Shown here: positions 1 to 9,043 of the stretch, one piece after another
Position numbering within the stretch: the first letter of the stretch is position 1
How the letters are laid out: each line of letters begins with the position of its first letter
Source: Paenibacillus terricola
GTDB lineage: Bacteria; Bacillota; Bacilli; Paenibacillales; Paenibacillaceae
Assembly: GCF_014779765.1 (NCBI RefSeq)
Contig: NZ_JACXZA010000003.1
Coordinates: 62,001 to 126,000, forward strand
DNA: 64,000 nucleotides
Direction of reading: 5' to 3'
Translations under genes and position numbers: made by a program
Notes under the pieces: generated by a model
Database searches by the model: none
Seen by the model: the letters and a program-made list of their open reading frames with translations, nothing else
Told to the model about the DNA's origin: nothing

Positions 1-1553
1 GCCTCGCCCGACATCTGATTCGTGTCGTAGAACGGCGTGTATACTTTCATTGCCTCGTTGTTCAGACCACGAATGGCGTCCTTCGACTTCGTTACACCAT
101 CGCTTGAGCTGATCTCTTTGACGTAGTTAGCGCGGAGATAAAGCTTGATGCCTTTCTCCTTCAAATAAGTAGCAAGCTTCTCTAGTTCCTTATTGCCGCC
201 TAGCGCGCTTTCTGCTGGGAAATGATCAGGCTGATCGCCATACTTACCGTCATTGTTCCAGCCGTCATACGTCAACTCAATCTTCGTAATCCCTTGCGCT
301 AACAGGTCATCTACGATCGACTTCGCTTGTTCGAATGTCGTCATCTTGATGAACTTGCTTCCGATGATTTTGTCCTCGATACCGCCGCCGAACAACGTCA
401 GCTTTAGTGCACTGCCATCCGAATCAGAAGTCTTGAGCCCCTTCTCCTCTGTAAGGTAGGTGCGGTACGACTTCGCAAGTCCAACATAGCTCGCGTCGTT
501 GTTCTCAAGCAGTTTGAAAGCAATCGTCCGATCGCCAGGGATAAGGCCCCGCTGGATAAGCGGGATGTCGCCTGAATTGCCGACGAAGATAATATCGCTG
601 TTACGATACATAAACTCCACGCCCGCGCGATACAAATTGATGTTGCGGATACCCGAAGGCGTCGCATTAATCTTCGCATCTGCATCGCCTGCCGTAATAA
701 TGCCAAGCAATCCCTTCTTATTCTTGCTGTATGTACCGAATACCGGCAGTGCGATCTGCTCGCTTGGCGGCTTTGCATTCATTTCCTCTTTAATCTTGAC
801 GACCTTCTCGACGATGTTCGATTGGAAGGCATAATCTCCGCCGTAGACAAATTCACTATAGCTGTCAAAAGTGTTCGGCCGCGTCGGCTTGAAATCCATC
901 AGCGCGCCGGAGCCGTCCGGTACGAGGATCGCACCATCCGTGCCAGGTTCGCCCGCTTCCAGGAATGGCAGCACTTCGAGACTCGAAAGCCTTACCTTAC
1001 CGTTCTCCTTCACGGAATCGAACGGAATATTTACTTTGAAACCGTCTGCGGTAAGCGTATATTCCATCGCCAGCGAGATGCCTAGCTCGGGCATGTCATA
1101 GTCGAAACGAACGCCATTATCAATCTGAGCCATCGTGATGGCAGCCTTTGCTTTCGACGGATACGTCGACTCCATGCTTTTGCCATTCGAATATTTGATC
1201 GTGATCGGGCTCTCGATAAATTTCAGATTGTTTGGCGGCATTGTACTGTCAACTGGCGGTGCGCTGAACCATTCTTGCCCTGTCTTCTTGCTTACGACCC
1301 GTACTTGACCTTCCTTGCCGTCCGTATACAGTTGATAGCTATCATTCTGCGCTACAAGCTGCGTTGCCTTGACTGGCGTTTTCGTAACGGTCGGCTTCGT
1401 TTCAGTCGTCGCTGCGGTTGCATCATTGGTTGTTACAGCATCCGCGCTGCTCTCCGTTCCGTTCGAATCAGAAGCACCGAATACCGGGATTGAAACAACT
1501 GCCAGAAGAGTGGCCGTCGCAAGGAGCAGACTTTTTTTACGATTTATCCTCAT
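1..1553 (-). CDS. DUF5696-type secreted protein (3' end beyond window)
   Basis: Starts at ATG 1553 after an AGGAGG-like ribosome site and stays open to the window edge, giving at least 517 residues. The N-terminus (basic residues, then a hydrophobic stretch ending near VFGAS) is a signal peptide, so the protein is exported. Later segments (LVPDGSGA, FGGGIEDKIIG, LTYDGWNNDGKYG) match what I recall of DUF5696 proteins, which contain a glycosidase-like barrel. It is the last visible gene of a sugar ABC transporter operon, 11 bases after the Yip1-like gene. I infer a role in handling an extracellular glycan taken up by that transporter. The enzymatic activity is unproven, and the C-terminus is not visible. 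Confidence 0.8.
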   Translation of the reverse strand, partial: MRINRKKSLLLATATLLAVVSIPVFGASDSNGTESSADAVTTNDATAATTETKPTVTKTPVKATQLVAQNDSYQLYTDGKEGQVRVVSKKTGQEWFSAPPVDSTMPPNNLKFIESPITIKYSNGKSMESTYPSKAKAAITMAQIDNGVRFDYDMPELGISLAMEYTLTADGFKVNIPFDSVKENGKVRLSSLEVLPFLEAGEPGTDGAILVPDGSGALMDFKPTRPNTFDSYSEFVYGGDYAFQSNIVEKVVKIKEEMNAKPPSEQIALPVFGTYSKNKKGLLGIITAGDADAKINATPSGIRNINLYRAGVEFMYRNSDIIFVGNSGDIPLIQRGLIPGDRTIAFKLLENNDASYVGLAKSYRTYLTEEKGLKTSDSDGSALKLTLFGGGIEDKIIGSKFIKMTTFEQAKSIVDDLLAQGITKIELTYDGWNNDGKYGDQPDHFPAESALGGNKELEKLATYLKEKGIKLYLRANYVKEISSSDGVTKSKDAIRGLNNEAMKVYTPFYDTNQMSGE

Positions 1554-1564
1554 GCCATCTCCTC

Positions 1565-2179
1565 CTAAGACCTGTAACGAATCTCTTTCAGAATGTTAAC
1601 GACGAATACGATCGCCTGGTTCACGAGTCCGTAGATCATCACGATAATGAGCCACATAATAATCATGCCGAGTATCGAGAGCAGAATAATGCCGACTGTC
1701 TTACCGAACTCAAAGTCGTGAATAATCATGACTTGCAGGAACAACATGACCGCCATCCAGCCGTACATGAAATAGTAGATCCCGCCATAAATCGAAATCT
1801 CTTTGAGCGTCAGCAGGTTGCTGAGCAGCGATACTGGAATAATCAGGACGATGTAAGGCAAGTACACATAAGAGCTGCTGATCAATATATCTTTGAACTT
1901 GCCTTCACCATCGATGATGGTAGAGACGGCCCAGTTGGCGATAGCCCATGTGACCCACGGAATGACGATCCACAAAATTTCGATCGGCACCGAGACATCC
2001 ACAGCCTCCCTCGTTCGGAAAGCGAACCCGGAAAGCATTAGACTAACAATTCTGGCCACACAGGCGAACGCCATGATCGCAACCGCATTGATTAGCTTCG
2101 CTCGCTTCTCGAACTGGATATCGTAAAAGAAATCGAACGGATGAAAAAGGGATTGTCGTACGAGTTTAATGGCTTCCAC
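1565..2179 (-). CDS. Yip1-family integral membrane protein
   Basis: 204 residues with about five hydrophobic segments separated by short polar turns, which is the YIP1 domain layout. It begins with a short amphipathic stretch (HPFDFFYDIQFEKRAK) as in bacterial Yip1 proteins. The start overlaps the end of the NHL gene by 14 bases, so the two are translationally coupled. The order NHL protein, Yip1, DUF5696 after two sugar permeases recurs in Paenibacillus as I remember it. The function is unknown; membrane support of the transporter or of the exported partners is inference. Confidence 0.75.
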   Translation of the reverse strand: MEAIKLVRQSLFHPFDFFYDIQFEKRAKLINAVAIMAFACVARIVSLMLSGFAFRTREAVDVSVPIEILWIVIPWVTWAIANWAVSTIIDGEGKFKDILISSSYVYLPYIVLIIPVSLLSNLLTLKEISIYGGIYYFMYGWMAVMLFLQVMIIHDFEFGKTVGIILLSILGMIIMWLIIVMIYGLVNQAIVFVVNILKEIRYRS

Positions 2180-3656
2180 TGACTCCCCCTCCTTTCATGG
2201 TGCCGAGGAATTCGCTTCTTTTCTTGGCAATTTTGCGTTTGCGCATATACCTCAGAAGCACTTGCAATAGGATGAAGCAGATGATCACAATCGTCATAAT
2301 CGTGCCGAAGTGGGCTTTAATATAAACCTTGCGATATTCGAACATCGCATCGGAATAACCACCCCGGTTCAAACCTAGCTTGAAGTATGTCATCGCTTCC
2401 TTGTACTTGTGCTGACGGTAGTACGCTTTGCCGATTGCTGTATAAGCCATGTCGTACGTGCTGTCCATCTGGAGCACTTCCTGCCAAGGCTTCATCGCTT
2501 CGTTGTATTTGCCGTCAACATACAGGATCGATGCCTCATGCACCTTATCAGCGAATGGCGTCGGATAGAAACGATCGATACGGCTGCGCTCACGGTCGGC
2601 GACGTAGATCGCGCCGTCCGAAGTTTCCGCAACGCTTGTCGCCGTCTTGAACAGTCCGTTCTGATTGCCTCGTCCGCCAAAGATGAACAGCAGCTTGCCG
2701 AGCTTATCGTATTGGTACAGCTCACCGTTCGTCTGATCGAGCGCCGTGATGAAGCCGTCTTTGCTGACCGATACGTCGACAATCGTCTCATGCTCGACCT
2801 CGCCATCGACCTCTTTCATCCAGTAGTCACCATAACGGTGAGTGCCGGAATTCAGCGTATCGACGCCAACAGCACTGAGACGCTTTACTTGGTCGAATCG
2901 AATGCCAAGACTTGTCGTATAGATGAAGCCTTCATTATCTTGGAACAGATTAGAGAATTCTGGCGGTCTGGCAGATGCAAGCTGATCCCGCTGCTCCTTC
3001 GAAGCGATCAGTTTCACGAACACGCGAGTCATCGAGAACGGGACATGGTTCGCTCCATAGAAGCCGGCGAACGATCCGTCTGGACGAATCTGCATAAGTC
3101 CGAGCGAGGAACCTTCGCTCGATACGAACATGTAGCCACGTTTGTCGACAACCAACTTCGCTGGAGAATAGTTGAAGTCCGAGCCAATTAATTCGCTTTG
3201 CGGCAAGCCGAATTCACGGTCGAATGTGCCTTCCGGCTTATATACGACTATCCGTTTGTTGCCCGTATCTGCAACGTATACGCTATTGTCCTTCGCAACG
3301 AATAAACCTTTCGGTCCGTTCAGCGCTCCTTTACCCTCTTTGTCTCCGTAGATGGTAAGAACAGCTCCCGTATCCGGGTCCATATGTACGACTCGATTAT
3401 TACCGCTGTCGACCACATAAAGCGTATCGTCTGGTGTAACGAACAAATCTTCTGGCGATTTGAAAGATCCGGACGTCATGTCATAGCCGTCGAACGAATC
3501 CGCGTACAAATAACCGTTAAGCGCAGGCTTATCGTCATCCTGCGAGTTGTAGATGTAGCCGGTGTACGGCGATTTCGCATAGGCAGCAGCCGGTAATACG
3601 AGCGCCATGGCGCATACGAGCAAGAGGATGCGTGTGTAATTACGAATCGATTTCAT
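2166..3656 (-). CDS. NHL-repeat and TPR membrane-anchored protein
   Basis: About 496 residues. A signal peptide (IRNYTRILLLVCAMALVLPA) is followed by NHL beta-propeller repeats with the recurrent pattern LYVVDSGNNR, VYVADTGNKR and IYVADRERSR. Then come two TPR-like helical pairs (residues ~375-435, including YTAIGKAYYRQHKYKEAM), one transmembrane helix and a very basic tail (RYMRKRKIAKKR). The topology suggests an outside propeller tethered to the membrane. The start at 3656 has an AAGGAG site 11 bases upstream; GTG 3668, overlapping the preceding stop, is also possible. Probably a scaffold or sensor for the adjacent sugar transporter (inference). Confidence 0.8.
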   Translation of the reverse strand: MKSIRNYTRILLLVCAMALVLPAAAYAKSPYTGYIYNSQDDDKPALNGYLYADSFDGYDMTSGSFKSPEDLFVTPDDTLYVVDSGNNRVVHMDPDTGAVLTIYGDKEGKGALNGPKGLFVAKDNSVYVADTGNKRIVVYKPEGTFDREFGLPQSELIGSDFNYSPAKLVVDKRGYMFVSSEGSSLGLMQIRPDGSFAGFYGANHVPFSMTRVFVKLIASKEQRDQLASARPPEFSNLFQDNEGFIYTTSLGIRFDQVKRLSAVGVDTLNSGTHRYGDYWMKEVDGEVEHETIVDVSVSKDGFITALDQTNGELYQYDKLGKLLFIFGGRGNQNGLFKTATSVAETSDGAIYVADRERSRIDRFYPTPFADKVHEASILYVDGKYNEAMKPWQEVLQMDSTYDMAYTAIGKAYYRQHKYKEAMTYFKLGLNRGGYSDAMFEYRKVYIKAHFGTIMTIVIICFILLQVLLRYMRKRKIAKKRSEFLGTMKGGGVSGSH

Positions 3657-3664
3657 CTGCGACA

Positions 3665-4537
3665 TCACTCCTTGATTCCCGAGTGGGCCATCGTCTCAAG
3701 CACCATCCGTTGTGTAATTACGAACACGAGGATCGTCGGTACGACCATCAAGAAGCTCGCAGCTGCTACCGTGCCTGTCCGGGCAACGACGCCGTATCCG
3801 CCGCTCAACGTCTGCAGCGCCAGCGGCAGCGTTTTCATATCCTCGGTTGTTGTATAAATGTTCGCAGCCCACGGATCGTTCCATGCGCTAATGAAGCTGA
3901 ACAGTGCCAGCGTCGCCCAAGCTGGCTTCAGCATCGGCATGACGACTTTCCAGAACGTCGTCCATTCGTTGCCCCCATCTATTCGTGTTGCCTCAAGCAA
4001 GGCATTCGGAATTTGATCGAGGAACTGCTTCATTAGGAACAAGGATACCGGTGCTGCCAAGGCAGGAATAATTAACGCTACATACGTATTGATAAGTCCC
4101 AGCTCTTTGATAACGATAAACTGCGGAATTTGCGTAACTTGCGGTGCGAACATTAGCGCAAGCAGAATCATGTTGAAGATGAATTTCTTGAATGGCATAT
4201 CGTGCTTACTTAGCGGATAAGCGGCCATTGCGGCAATAACGATGCTGCCTACTACGATAAATGATGAGACGACAATACTGTTGAAGATGTACCGGGAGAA
4301 CGGTACGATCGATGTTCCAGTCGCAAGAAGCAGATCCTTAAAGTTCTTCAGCGTCGGATTGACGACGAAGAACCGCGGCGGGAACAAGAACAATTCGGAA
4401 GTCGGCTTCAGCGCTGACGAGAACATATAGACAAGGGGCGCAAGCATAAGCAGACCCAAGACCGTCAGGAATGTATATAGAAAAATTCCGCTGAAGTCAA
4501 AACGTTTTCCTTTAACGATTGATGATGTGCCAATCAC
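3665..4537 (-). CDS. Carbohydrate ABC transporter permease, MalG type
   Basis: 290 residues and six hydrophobic segments, with the inner-membrane component loop EATRIDGGNEWTTFWKVVMP, which is the EAA motif contacting the ATPase. The C-terminus ends in a short cytoplasmic tail. GTG 4537 is preferred because GGGGAG lies 10 bases upstream and overlaps the stop of the preceding permease gene. It pairs with the MalF-type permease upstream and the large binding protein before that. No ATP-binding subunit is encoded nearby, so a shared MsmX/MsmK-like ATPase elsewhere is expected (established for Bacillus sugar importers; inference here). Confidence 0.9.
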   Translation of the reverse strand: MIGTSSIVKGKRFDFSGIFLYTFLTVLGLLMLAPLVYMFSSALKPTSELFLFPPRFFVVNPTLKNFKDLLLATGTSIVPFSRYIFNSIVVSSFIVVGSIVIAAMAAYPLSKHDMPFKKFIFNMILLALMFAPQVTQIPQFIVIKELGLINTYVALIIPALAAPVSLFLMKQFLDQIPNALLEATRIDGGNEWTTFWKVVMPMLKPAWATLALFSFISAWNDPWAANIYTTTEDMKTLPLALQTLSGGYGVVARTGTVAAASFLMVVPTILVFVITQRMVLETMAHSGIKE

Positions 4538-4544
4538 GCTATTT

Positions 4545-5504
4545 TCACTCCCCGCTGCCCAGCAGTCTGAATATGACACGGTTCAAACCGACCATCATTA
4601 AGAACAGTACGACTGCAATTGCCGTTGCGTAACCCATCTCGAAGCGGATGAACGCGTAGTCGAACAAGTGCGTCATGACGGTATGACCGGCATACAATAC
4701 ACTCGGCATTCCGAGCAGTTGAATACTAATGTCGAATACTTGCAGTGATGATACAACCTGCATGACTGCACCGAAGAGCAGCTGCGGTTTGACCGAAGGA
4801 ATGGTGATGAACCACAGCTCTTGGAATCGATTCTTAATGCCGTCAATTGCACCTGCCTCATAATAATCACGAGGCACGTTCTGCAAACCTGCTAAGAAGG
4901 CCAAGAAGCCAATCCCCATACTCATCCAGAGCGAAACGATAATAAGCACGGGCATAATCGTCTTGATGTTCTGCAGCCACAGCCACGGTTCGTTAAGAAT
5001 ACCCAGCTTCATTGCCCAGTAGTTAATGAGGCCATAACGGTCACCTGAGAACATATACAGCCATACGACCGAGATTGCAATGGAGCTCGTAATCGCCGGC
5101 GTATAGAAACACAACGTGTAGATGAACCGGTATTTCACTGGAATCTGACTAATCAGCCATGCGAGCAGGAACGCCATTATATAGCCGACCGGACCCGTAA
5201 TGACTGCGAATTTGAGCGTGTTCGCAATCGCTTTCAAGAATATGTCATCATCAACAAACAGCAGCTTATAGTTCGACCAACCGATAAACTTCGGCGACTC
5301 GATCATGTTGTAGTACGTAAAGCTGAGCGCGAATGAGGTGATGACCGGTATGATCGTAAACAATGTGAACAGCAGCAGGAAAGGCGCTAAGAAAAAGTAC
5401 GATACTTTATGCCGCCTTACCTCTTTCCACAGGATCGCCAGTTTGCCTGGCGATCGCTTCGCTTGGACGGATGGTCGCGTCAGTTCGACGGTCGTGTTGC
5501 TCAT
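4545..5504 (-). CDS. Carbohydrate ABC transporter permease, MalF/UgpA type
   Basis: 319 residues with a basic cytoplasmic N-terminus, a first helix (YFFLAPFLLLFTLFTIIPV) and five more hydrophobic segments. The EAA loop reads YYEAGAIDGIKNRFQELWFI. The start codon overlaps the stop of the binding-protein gene by four bases (ATGA), and the MalG-type permease follows seven bases after its stop, so the three are one transcript. It forms the import channel with its neighbour. The substrate cannot be read from the sequence, but the binding protein's sugar-binding-like modules and the glycan-enzyme-like DUF5696 partner suggest an oligosaccharide. Confidence 0.9.
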   Translation of the reverse strand: MSNTTVELTRPSVQAKRSPGKLAILWKEVRRHKVSYFFLAPFLLLFTLFTIIPVITSFALSFTYYNMIESPKFIGWSNYKLLFVDDDIFLKAIANTLKFAVITGPVGYIMAFLLAWLISQIPVKYRFIYTLCFYTPAITSSIAISVVWLYMFSGDRYGLINYWAMKLGILNEPWLWLQNIKTIMPVLIIVSLWMSMGIGFLAFLAGLQNVPRDYYEAGAIDGIKNRFQELWFITIPSVKPQLLFGAVMQVVSSLQVFDISIQLLGMPSVLYAGHTVMTHLFDYAFIRFEMGYATAIAVVLFLMMVGLNRVIFRLLGSGE

Positions 5505-8482
5505 TGCCCCCCGCTCCCTTCATTACTGAGGGAGGAATCGACCTTCAAGCCGAATTCCTCACGTTTTTTGTTGATTTCCTTATCAATGCCAAGCACGCCA
5601 TCCTCGATTGCCTCACGTTGGTTCTTGCCATTAAGAACGACCTCGTTCCAGATGTTAGCCACCATCCGTGTTGTGTAGTAACCACCGAGAACGATTTCCC
5701 TTTCTTTGAACCAGTTCCACTGATCGAGAATCGAGTCAATATCTTCCGTTGGCCAAGGCAGACGTTTGATTGCCTCTACGTTTGCCGTATTCCAGCGAGC
5801 TTCAACGCCCAGCAGCGCTTCAAGTTCTGTCCCGAACTGCTCTTGCACATCGGCACTGCTCCACCACTTCATGAACGCCCATGCTTCATCCTTCTTATCG
5901 GACTTCTGGAACATGACACTTGTCTGCGCCAGACCGCCTGTTGTCCGATTGATTTGACCGTCAGCCTGTTCGATACCCGGCATCGGCTTCATGCCCCACC
6001 ATCCCGTAAGCTCCGGCGCTGCCGTCGACAGCAGGACGTACGTGGAGTAATCTGCGATACCGATCGGCATCTCGCCCGTTCTGAAACGGTTGTAGAAGTT
6101 CGCATCTTTGTTGATCTTGTAGTTGGTGAACAACCCCGTCCACATCTTGAATGCGTTCATCGCTTCCGGTGAATCCAGGTTAGAGGACATGCCGCTATCC
6201 TTGTAATAGTCACCTTTATTCTGATACAGGAACGGCGAGAATTCATTGATCGCCAGATCCGGGTTCAGCGGAGCATGCGGATAGTAGAAATCCATGCCTT
6301 TCTGCTGAAGCAGTGGAATGAGATCCATTACTTCTTCCCATGTGTCTGGGATTTTCGTTACGCCAAGCTGATCCATAATATCTTTGCGATAGAACAACAT
6401 GTTGAAATTCTGCGTATCCGGCAGTGCGTAGTCTCCACCGTTGAAGCGATATGGAATCAGTGCGCCTGGACGGAAACGATCTGCTACGTCTTTGTAATCC
6501 GAGAACGTATTCAAGTTGACCAGCGCATTCCGTACCGCATAATCGATAGGCACCTGACCGTCTACACCAAGCGCTACGTCAGGCTGCAGGCCTGCTGTTG
6601 TCGATAGCAGCAGCTTGTTCTTGTCGCCTGTCGGAATGACGTTGATGTTAACCTTAATGCCTGTATTTGCTGTAAAATCTTCATCCGCTAGCTGCTTGAT
6701 GATAGCGGCCCAATCGCGGCCATATGATACCCATACATCCAGCGTTTTCTCGTCTGTCGAGGAATCGCCAACGCCACGATAGTCCTTCTGGAAGCTGAGG
6801 AAGAAGTCATGCATCGACGTCCAAGTGCGCTCGAACCAGTTCGCATTTACTTTCGGCCATTTCACATCAGCCGATTTGATCTCGATATAGTCAAGCTGCA
6901 GCGACTGCTGGCTGAGACCGTTAATCCAAGTACCTAACGACGTCTGCGTATCTGTCATCTGCACCAGTCGACCAGGAATCGTGTCTGGGTCTTTCGCCAT
7001 GTTGAGCAGTTGATCGCGTGCGATGCCAAGCGGGCTCACTTGCGAGCTGCCTTTTGTTACGCCAAGCGAGTACATTTTCTTGATCGCATCATCGAGATCG
7101 CGAGCCATCAGATGCAAGCGAGGGATGAGATTCGGAATCCGCTTCTCCAGCTTCCAGTCCCTGTTCTTATCGGGGTTCGTACCTGTGTACAAAATAACTT
7201 CGCGGCTCAGCAGCGACATCCGCTGCGATACGCTTTGCACCTTCTCGAACGTTTCGCCCAATGCACCGACCTGTACGACCATCCGCATCGTGTGCTTGCC
7301 TTTCTCCAAATAGAACTTATAAGGCTTATCCTCATCATCCGTCAGCTTCTTCAACTGCCAGAAGCCGCCGTATTCGAAGTTAACCGCATTCATTTCTTGG
7401 AACGGAATTTGACCATCGATGTAGATTTGACGTTGTACCGGAATGCCATCCAGGAACCAGCTGCCGTCACGCATGCCAATCTCGTACAATCCGGATTCCG
7501 GAACCTCGAAGTTCCACTCGCCCCACTGTCCGCCAGTACGCCATGAGCCGCCGCCGAACGTGTTCAAGCCTACGCCTTGCTTATTGAAAGGCTCAGTCGC
7601 TGGATCGCGGTTCTCCACGCGGCGAAGTGTCGGGCTTGACTTCAGCGTCGCTTCCTCCGCTTGGATCTTAATCACTTGACCCGAGCTGTCTTTATAGCCT
7701 TTCGCCTCATACTGCGCTGCGACTTCTTCATAGGTCGGCAGGTGCACCGGCGAGAAAATGTGAAGCTCGCCGATTGCGCCAGGCTCACGAATCGAAGTAA
7801 TTCGAATCGTATGTGTGCCTTTCGTCAGATGGTAGCGCAGCGCTTCGTATGCTTTGCCTTCCGAATCTCGGAAGTCTGCATACTGCCATCCGAACACTTC
7901 TTCTTGACGAGGGTTATATTCGTTATGCTGGCTGTCAGTCCATACCTCGCCAGCTTCTTGCCACATCCGAAGAAACTCCAGCTTCTTCGATTGCATGAAT
8001 GGGAACTTCCCGTCGATCTGTACCGTGCGAAGCAGCGAAGCACGTTTGCCCTCAATCGCGTAATACTTCATGCCCATCTGATAGAAGCCGTCGGCCGGAA
8101 TGTCGACCTTATATTCCACCCAGCTGTTCTCGTCTTTCAGAACAACGGATTGACCGCTTACCTCTCCAATATTGCTCTCGACCGATGCGCCTGTCGGCGA
8201 CATCGCGGAGTATTTGTCGCCAGGAATCGTAATTGCTACCCCGTCTGTATCCTGTACGCCCTCTGCTTTCTCATTGCTGTAATACTTAAGGAAAGTCGGT
8301 TCGAGCTTGCTTGTTACCGATTCGTCTTCAAGGATGGAACGCTGGTCCACATTGCTGTATTCCGGTATGCCAGCCATTGCGTTATCATCGAAATTCCTGC
8401 CACTATTCCACCATAAAAAAGCTGCCGCTAGTACTGTAACGACGACGATCGTAACCGTATATTTGCGCAATATCCGCAGCAA
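5501..8482 (-). CDS. Giant ABC solute-binding protein with N-terminal carbohydrate-binding-like modules
   Basis: About 993 residues, twice the usual size of a sugar-binding protein. A membrane helix near the N-terminus (YTVTIVVVTVLAAAFLWW) has no lipobox cysteine, so it is a membrane anchor and not a lipoprotein signal. Two beta-rich repeats follow (~60-250 and ~270-410), each with a Gly-rich lead and a GTHTIRI- or GKHTMRM-like strand, resembling carbohydrate-binding modules. A helical linker follows, and a family-1 solute-binding domain occupies ~620-960. TTG 8482 is chosen because GGAGGG lies 10 bases upstream; in-frame codons further up lack a site. First gene of the operon. Confidence 0.85.
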   Translation of the reverse strand: MLRILRKYTVTIVVVTVLAAAFLWWNSGRNFDDNAMAGIPEYSNVDQRSILEDESVTSKLEPTFLKYYSNEKAEGVQDTDGVAITIPGDKYSAMSPTGASVESNIGEVSGQSVVLKDENSWVEYKVDIPADGFYQMGMKYYAIEGKRASLLRTVQIDGKFPFMQSKKLEFLRMWQEAGEVWTDSQHNEYNPRQEEVFGWQYADFRDSEGKAYEALRYHLTKGTHTIRITSIREPGAIGELHIFSPVHLPTYEEVAAQYEAKGYKDSSGQVIKIQAEEATLKSSPTLRRVENRDPATEPFNKQGVGLNTFGGGSWRTGGQWGEWNFEVPESGLYEIGMRDGSWFLDGIPVQRQIYIDGQIPFQEMNAVNFEYGGFWQLKKLTDDEDKPYKFYLEKGKHTMRMVVQVGALGETFEKVQSVSQRMSLLSREVILYTGTNPDKNRDWKLEKRIPNLIPRLHLMARDLDDAIKKMYSLGVTKGSSQVSPLGIARDQLLNMAKDPDTIPGRLVQMTDTQTSLGTWINGLSQQSLQLDYIEIKSADVKWPKVNANWFERTWTSMHDFFLSFQKDYRGVGDSSTDEKTLDVWVSYGRDWAAIIKQLADEDFTANTGIKVNINVIPTGDKNKLLLSTTAGLQPDVALGVDGQVPIDYAVRNALVNLNTFSDYKDVADRFRPGALIPYRFNGGDYALPDTQNFNMLFYRKDIMDQLGVTKIPDTWEEVMDLIPLLQQKGMDFYYPHAPLNPDLAINEFSPFLYQNKGDYYKDSGMSSNLDSPEAMNAFKMWTGLFTNYKINKDANFYNRFRTGEMPIGIADYSTYVLLSTAAPELTGWWGMKPMPGIEQADGQINRTTGGLAQTSVMFQKSDKKDEAWAFMKWWSSADVQEQFGTELEALLGVEARWNTANVEAIKRLPWPTEDIDSILDQWNWFKEREIVLGGYYTTRMVANIWNEVVLNGKNQREAIEDGVLGIDKEINKKREEFGLKVDSSLSNEGSGGQ

Positions 8483-9021
8483 AACAACTTCCCCCTCCGA
8501 ACATCCAATAGTGTGTGTTCTTGTTATGTAAGCGCAATTAATTCCATTCACAGGCAATGAAACAGCCTGATCCTTATGGATGACTGCGCCAGTTAGCAGA
8601 TCTCTCTACTTCAATCATTCAATTGTGAGGCTTGCTTGGGTTTAATCGATAATGTAAGAGGTATTGATGTGATGGTGTTGCGAATTCTAGTTTCGAGAAT
8701 AAATTGAGAGGTATTACGAATTTACGAATTGCATAGGCAATGCGATTCAACGATTCAGGCGGGTGAAGCAGATTTTGTCGAGATAGCTCGCTGCTTCGAA
8801 ATCGTTTTCGTATGGTAAGAATAAAAATAGCGAATTGAACTTCATTCCATCAGACTCATCATCGTAACGATGTTGTTACAGATAACTCCACTGGTAATGT
8901 AACTGCTTACAATCGCTTATACTCGTGATTATAGGTTCGCTTCGCGCTCTTGTCAATCATTTTATAAACCGTTTTCGGATACATTTTGTCGCACAATGTG
9001 GATGGTTTTAAAAACAAAAAA
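8483..9021. other. Intergenic region upstream of sugar operon
   Basis: 539 bases without a convincing gene. It is AT-rich and must carry the promoter of the leftward operon. It contains one good cre-like site (8797-8810), a weaker relative sharing CGTTTTCG (8971-8978), and the terminator of the DUF92 gene at its right end. I could not choose a single -10/-35 pair with confidence. Confidence 0.6.
8797..8810. promoter_or_regulatory. cre-like operator
   Basis: CGAAATCGTTTTCG matches the catabolite-responsive consensus TGWNANCGNTNWCA at 12 of 14 positions and is a near-perfect palindrome. It lies about 315 bases upstream of the binding-protein start. CcpA or a LacI-family regulator is a plausible binder (inference). 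Confidence 0.45.
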
Positions 9022-9043
9022 TCAGCCAATAAATTGGCTGATT
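9011..9043 (-). terminator. Intrinsic terminator of DUF92 gene
   Basis: An AATCAGCCAA stem with loop and its complement is followed on the minus strand by TTTTTTG. The stem overlaps the last codons and stop of the DUF92 gene. Confidence 0.85.

Noticed and set aside
1418-2041. Long open frame opposite the Yip1-like gene
   Set aside because: Composition rich in H, R, N and D, no family, and the minus-strand gene fits the operon.
5471-6172. Open frame opposite the giant binding protein
   Set aside because: Shadow frame of a conserved solute-binding domain.
8969-8978. Second cre site near 8971
   Set aside because: Three mismatches at conserved positions; kept only as a note in the intergenic entry.
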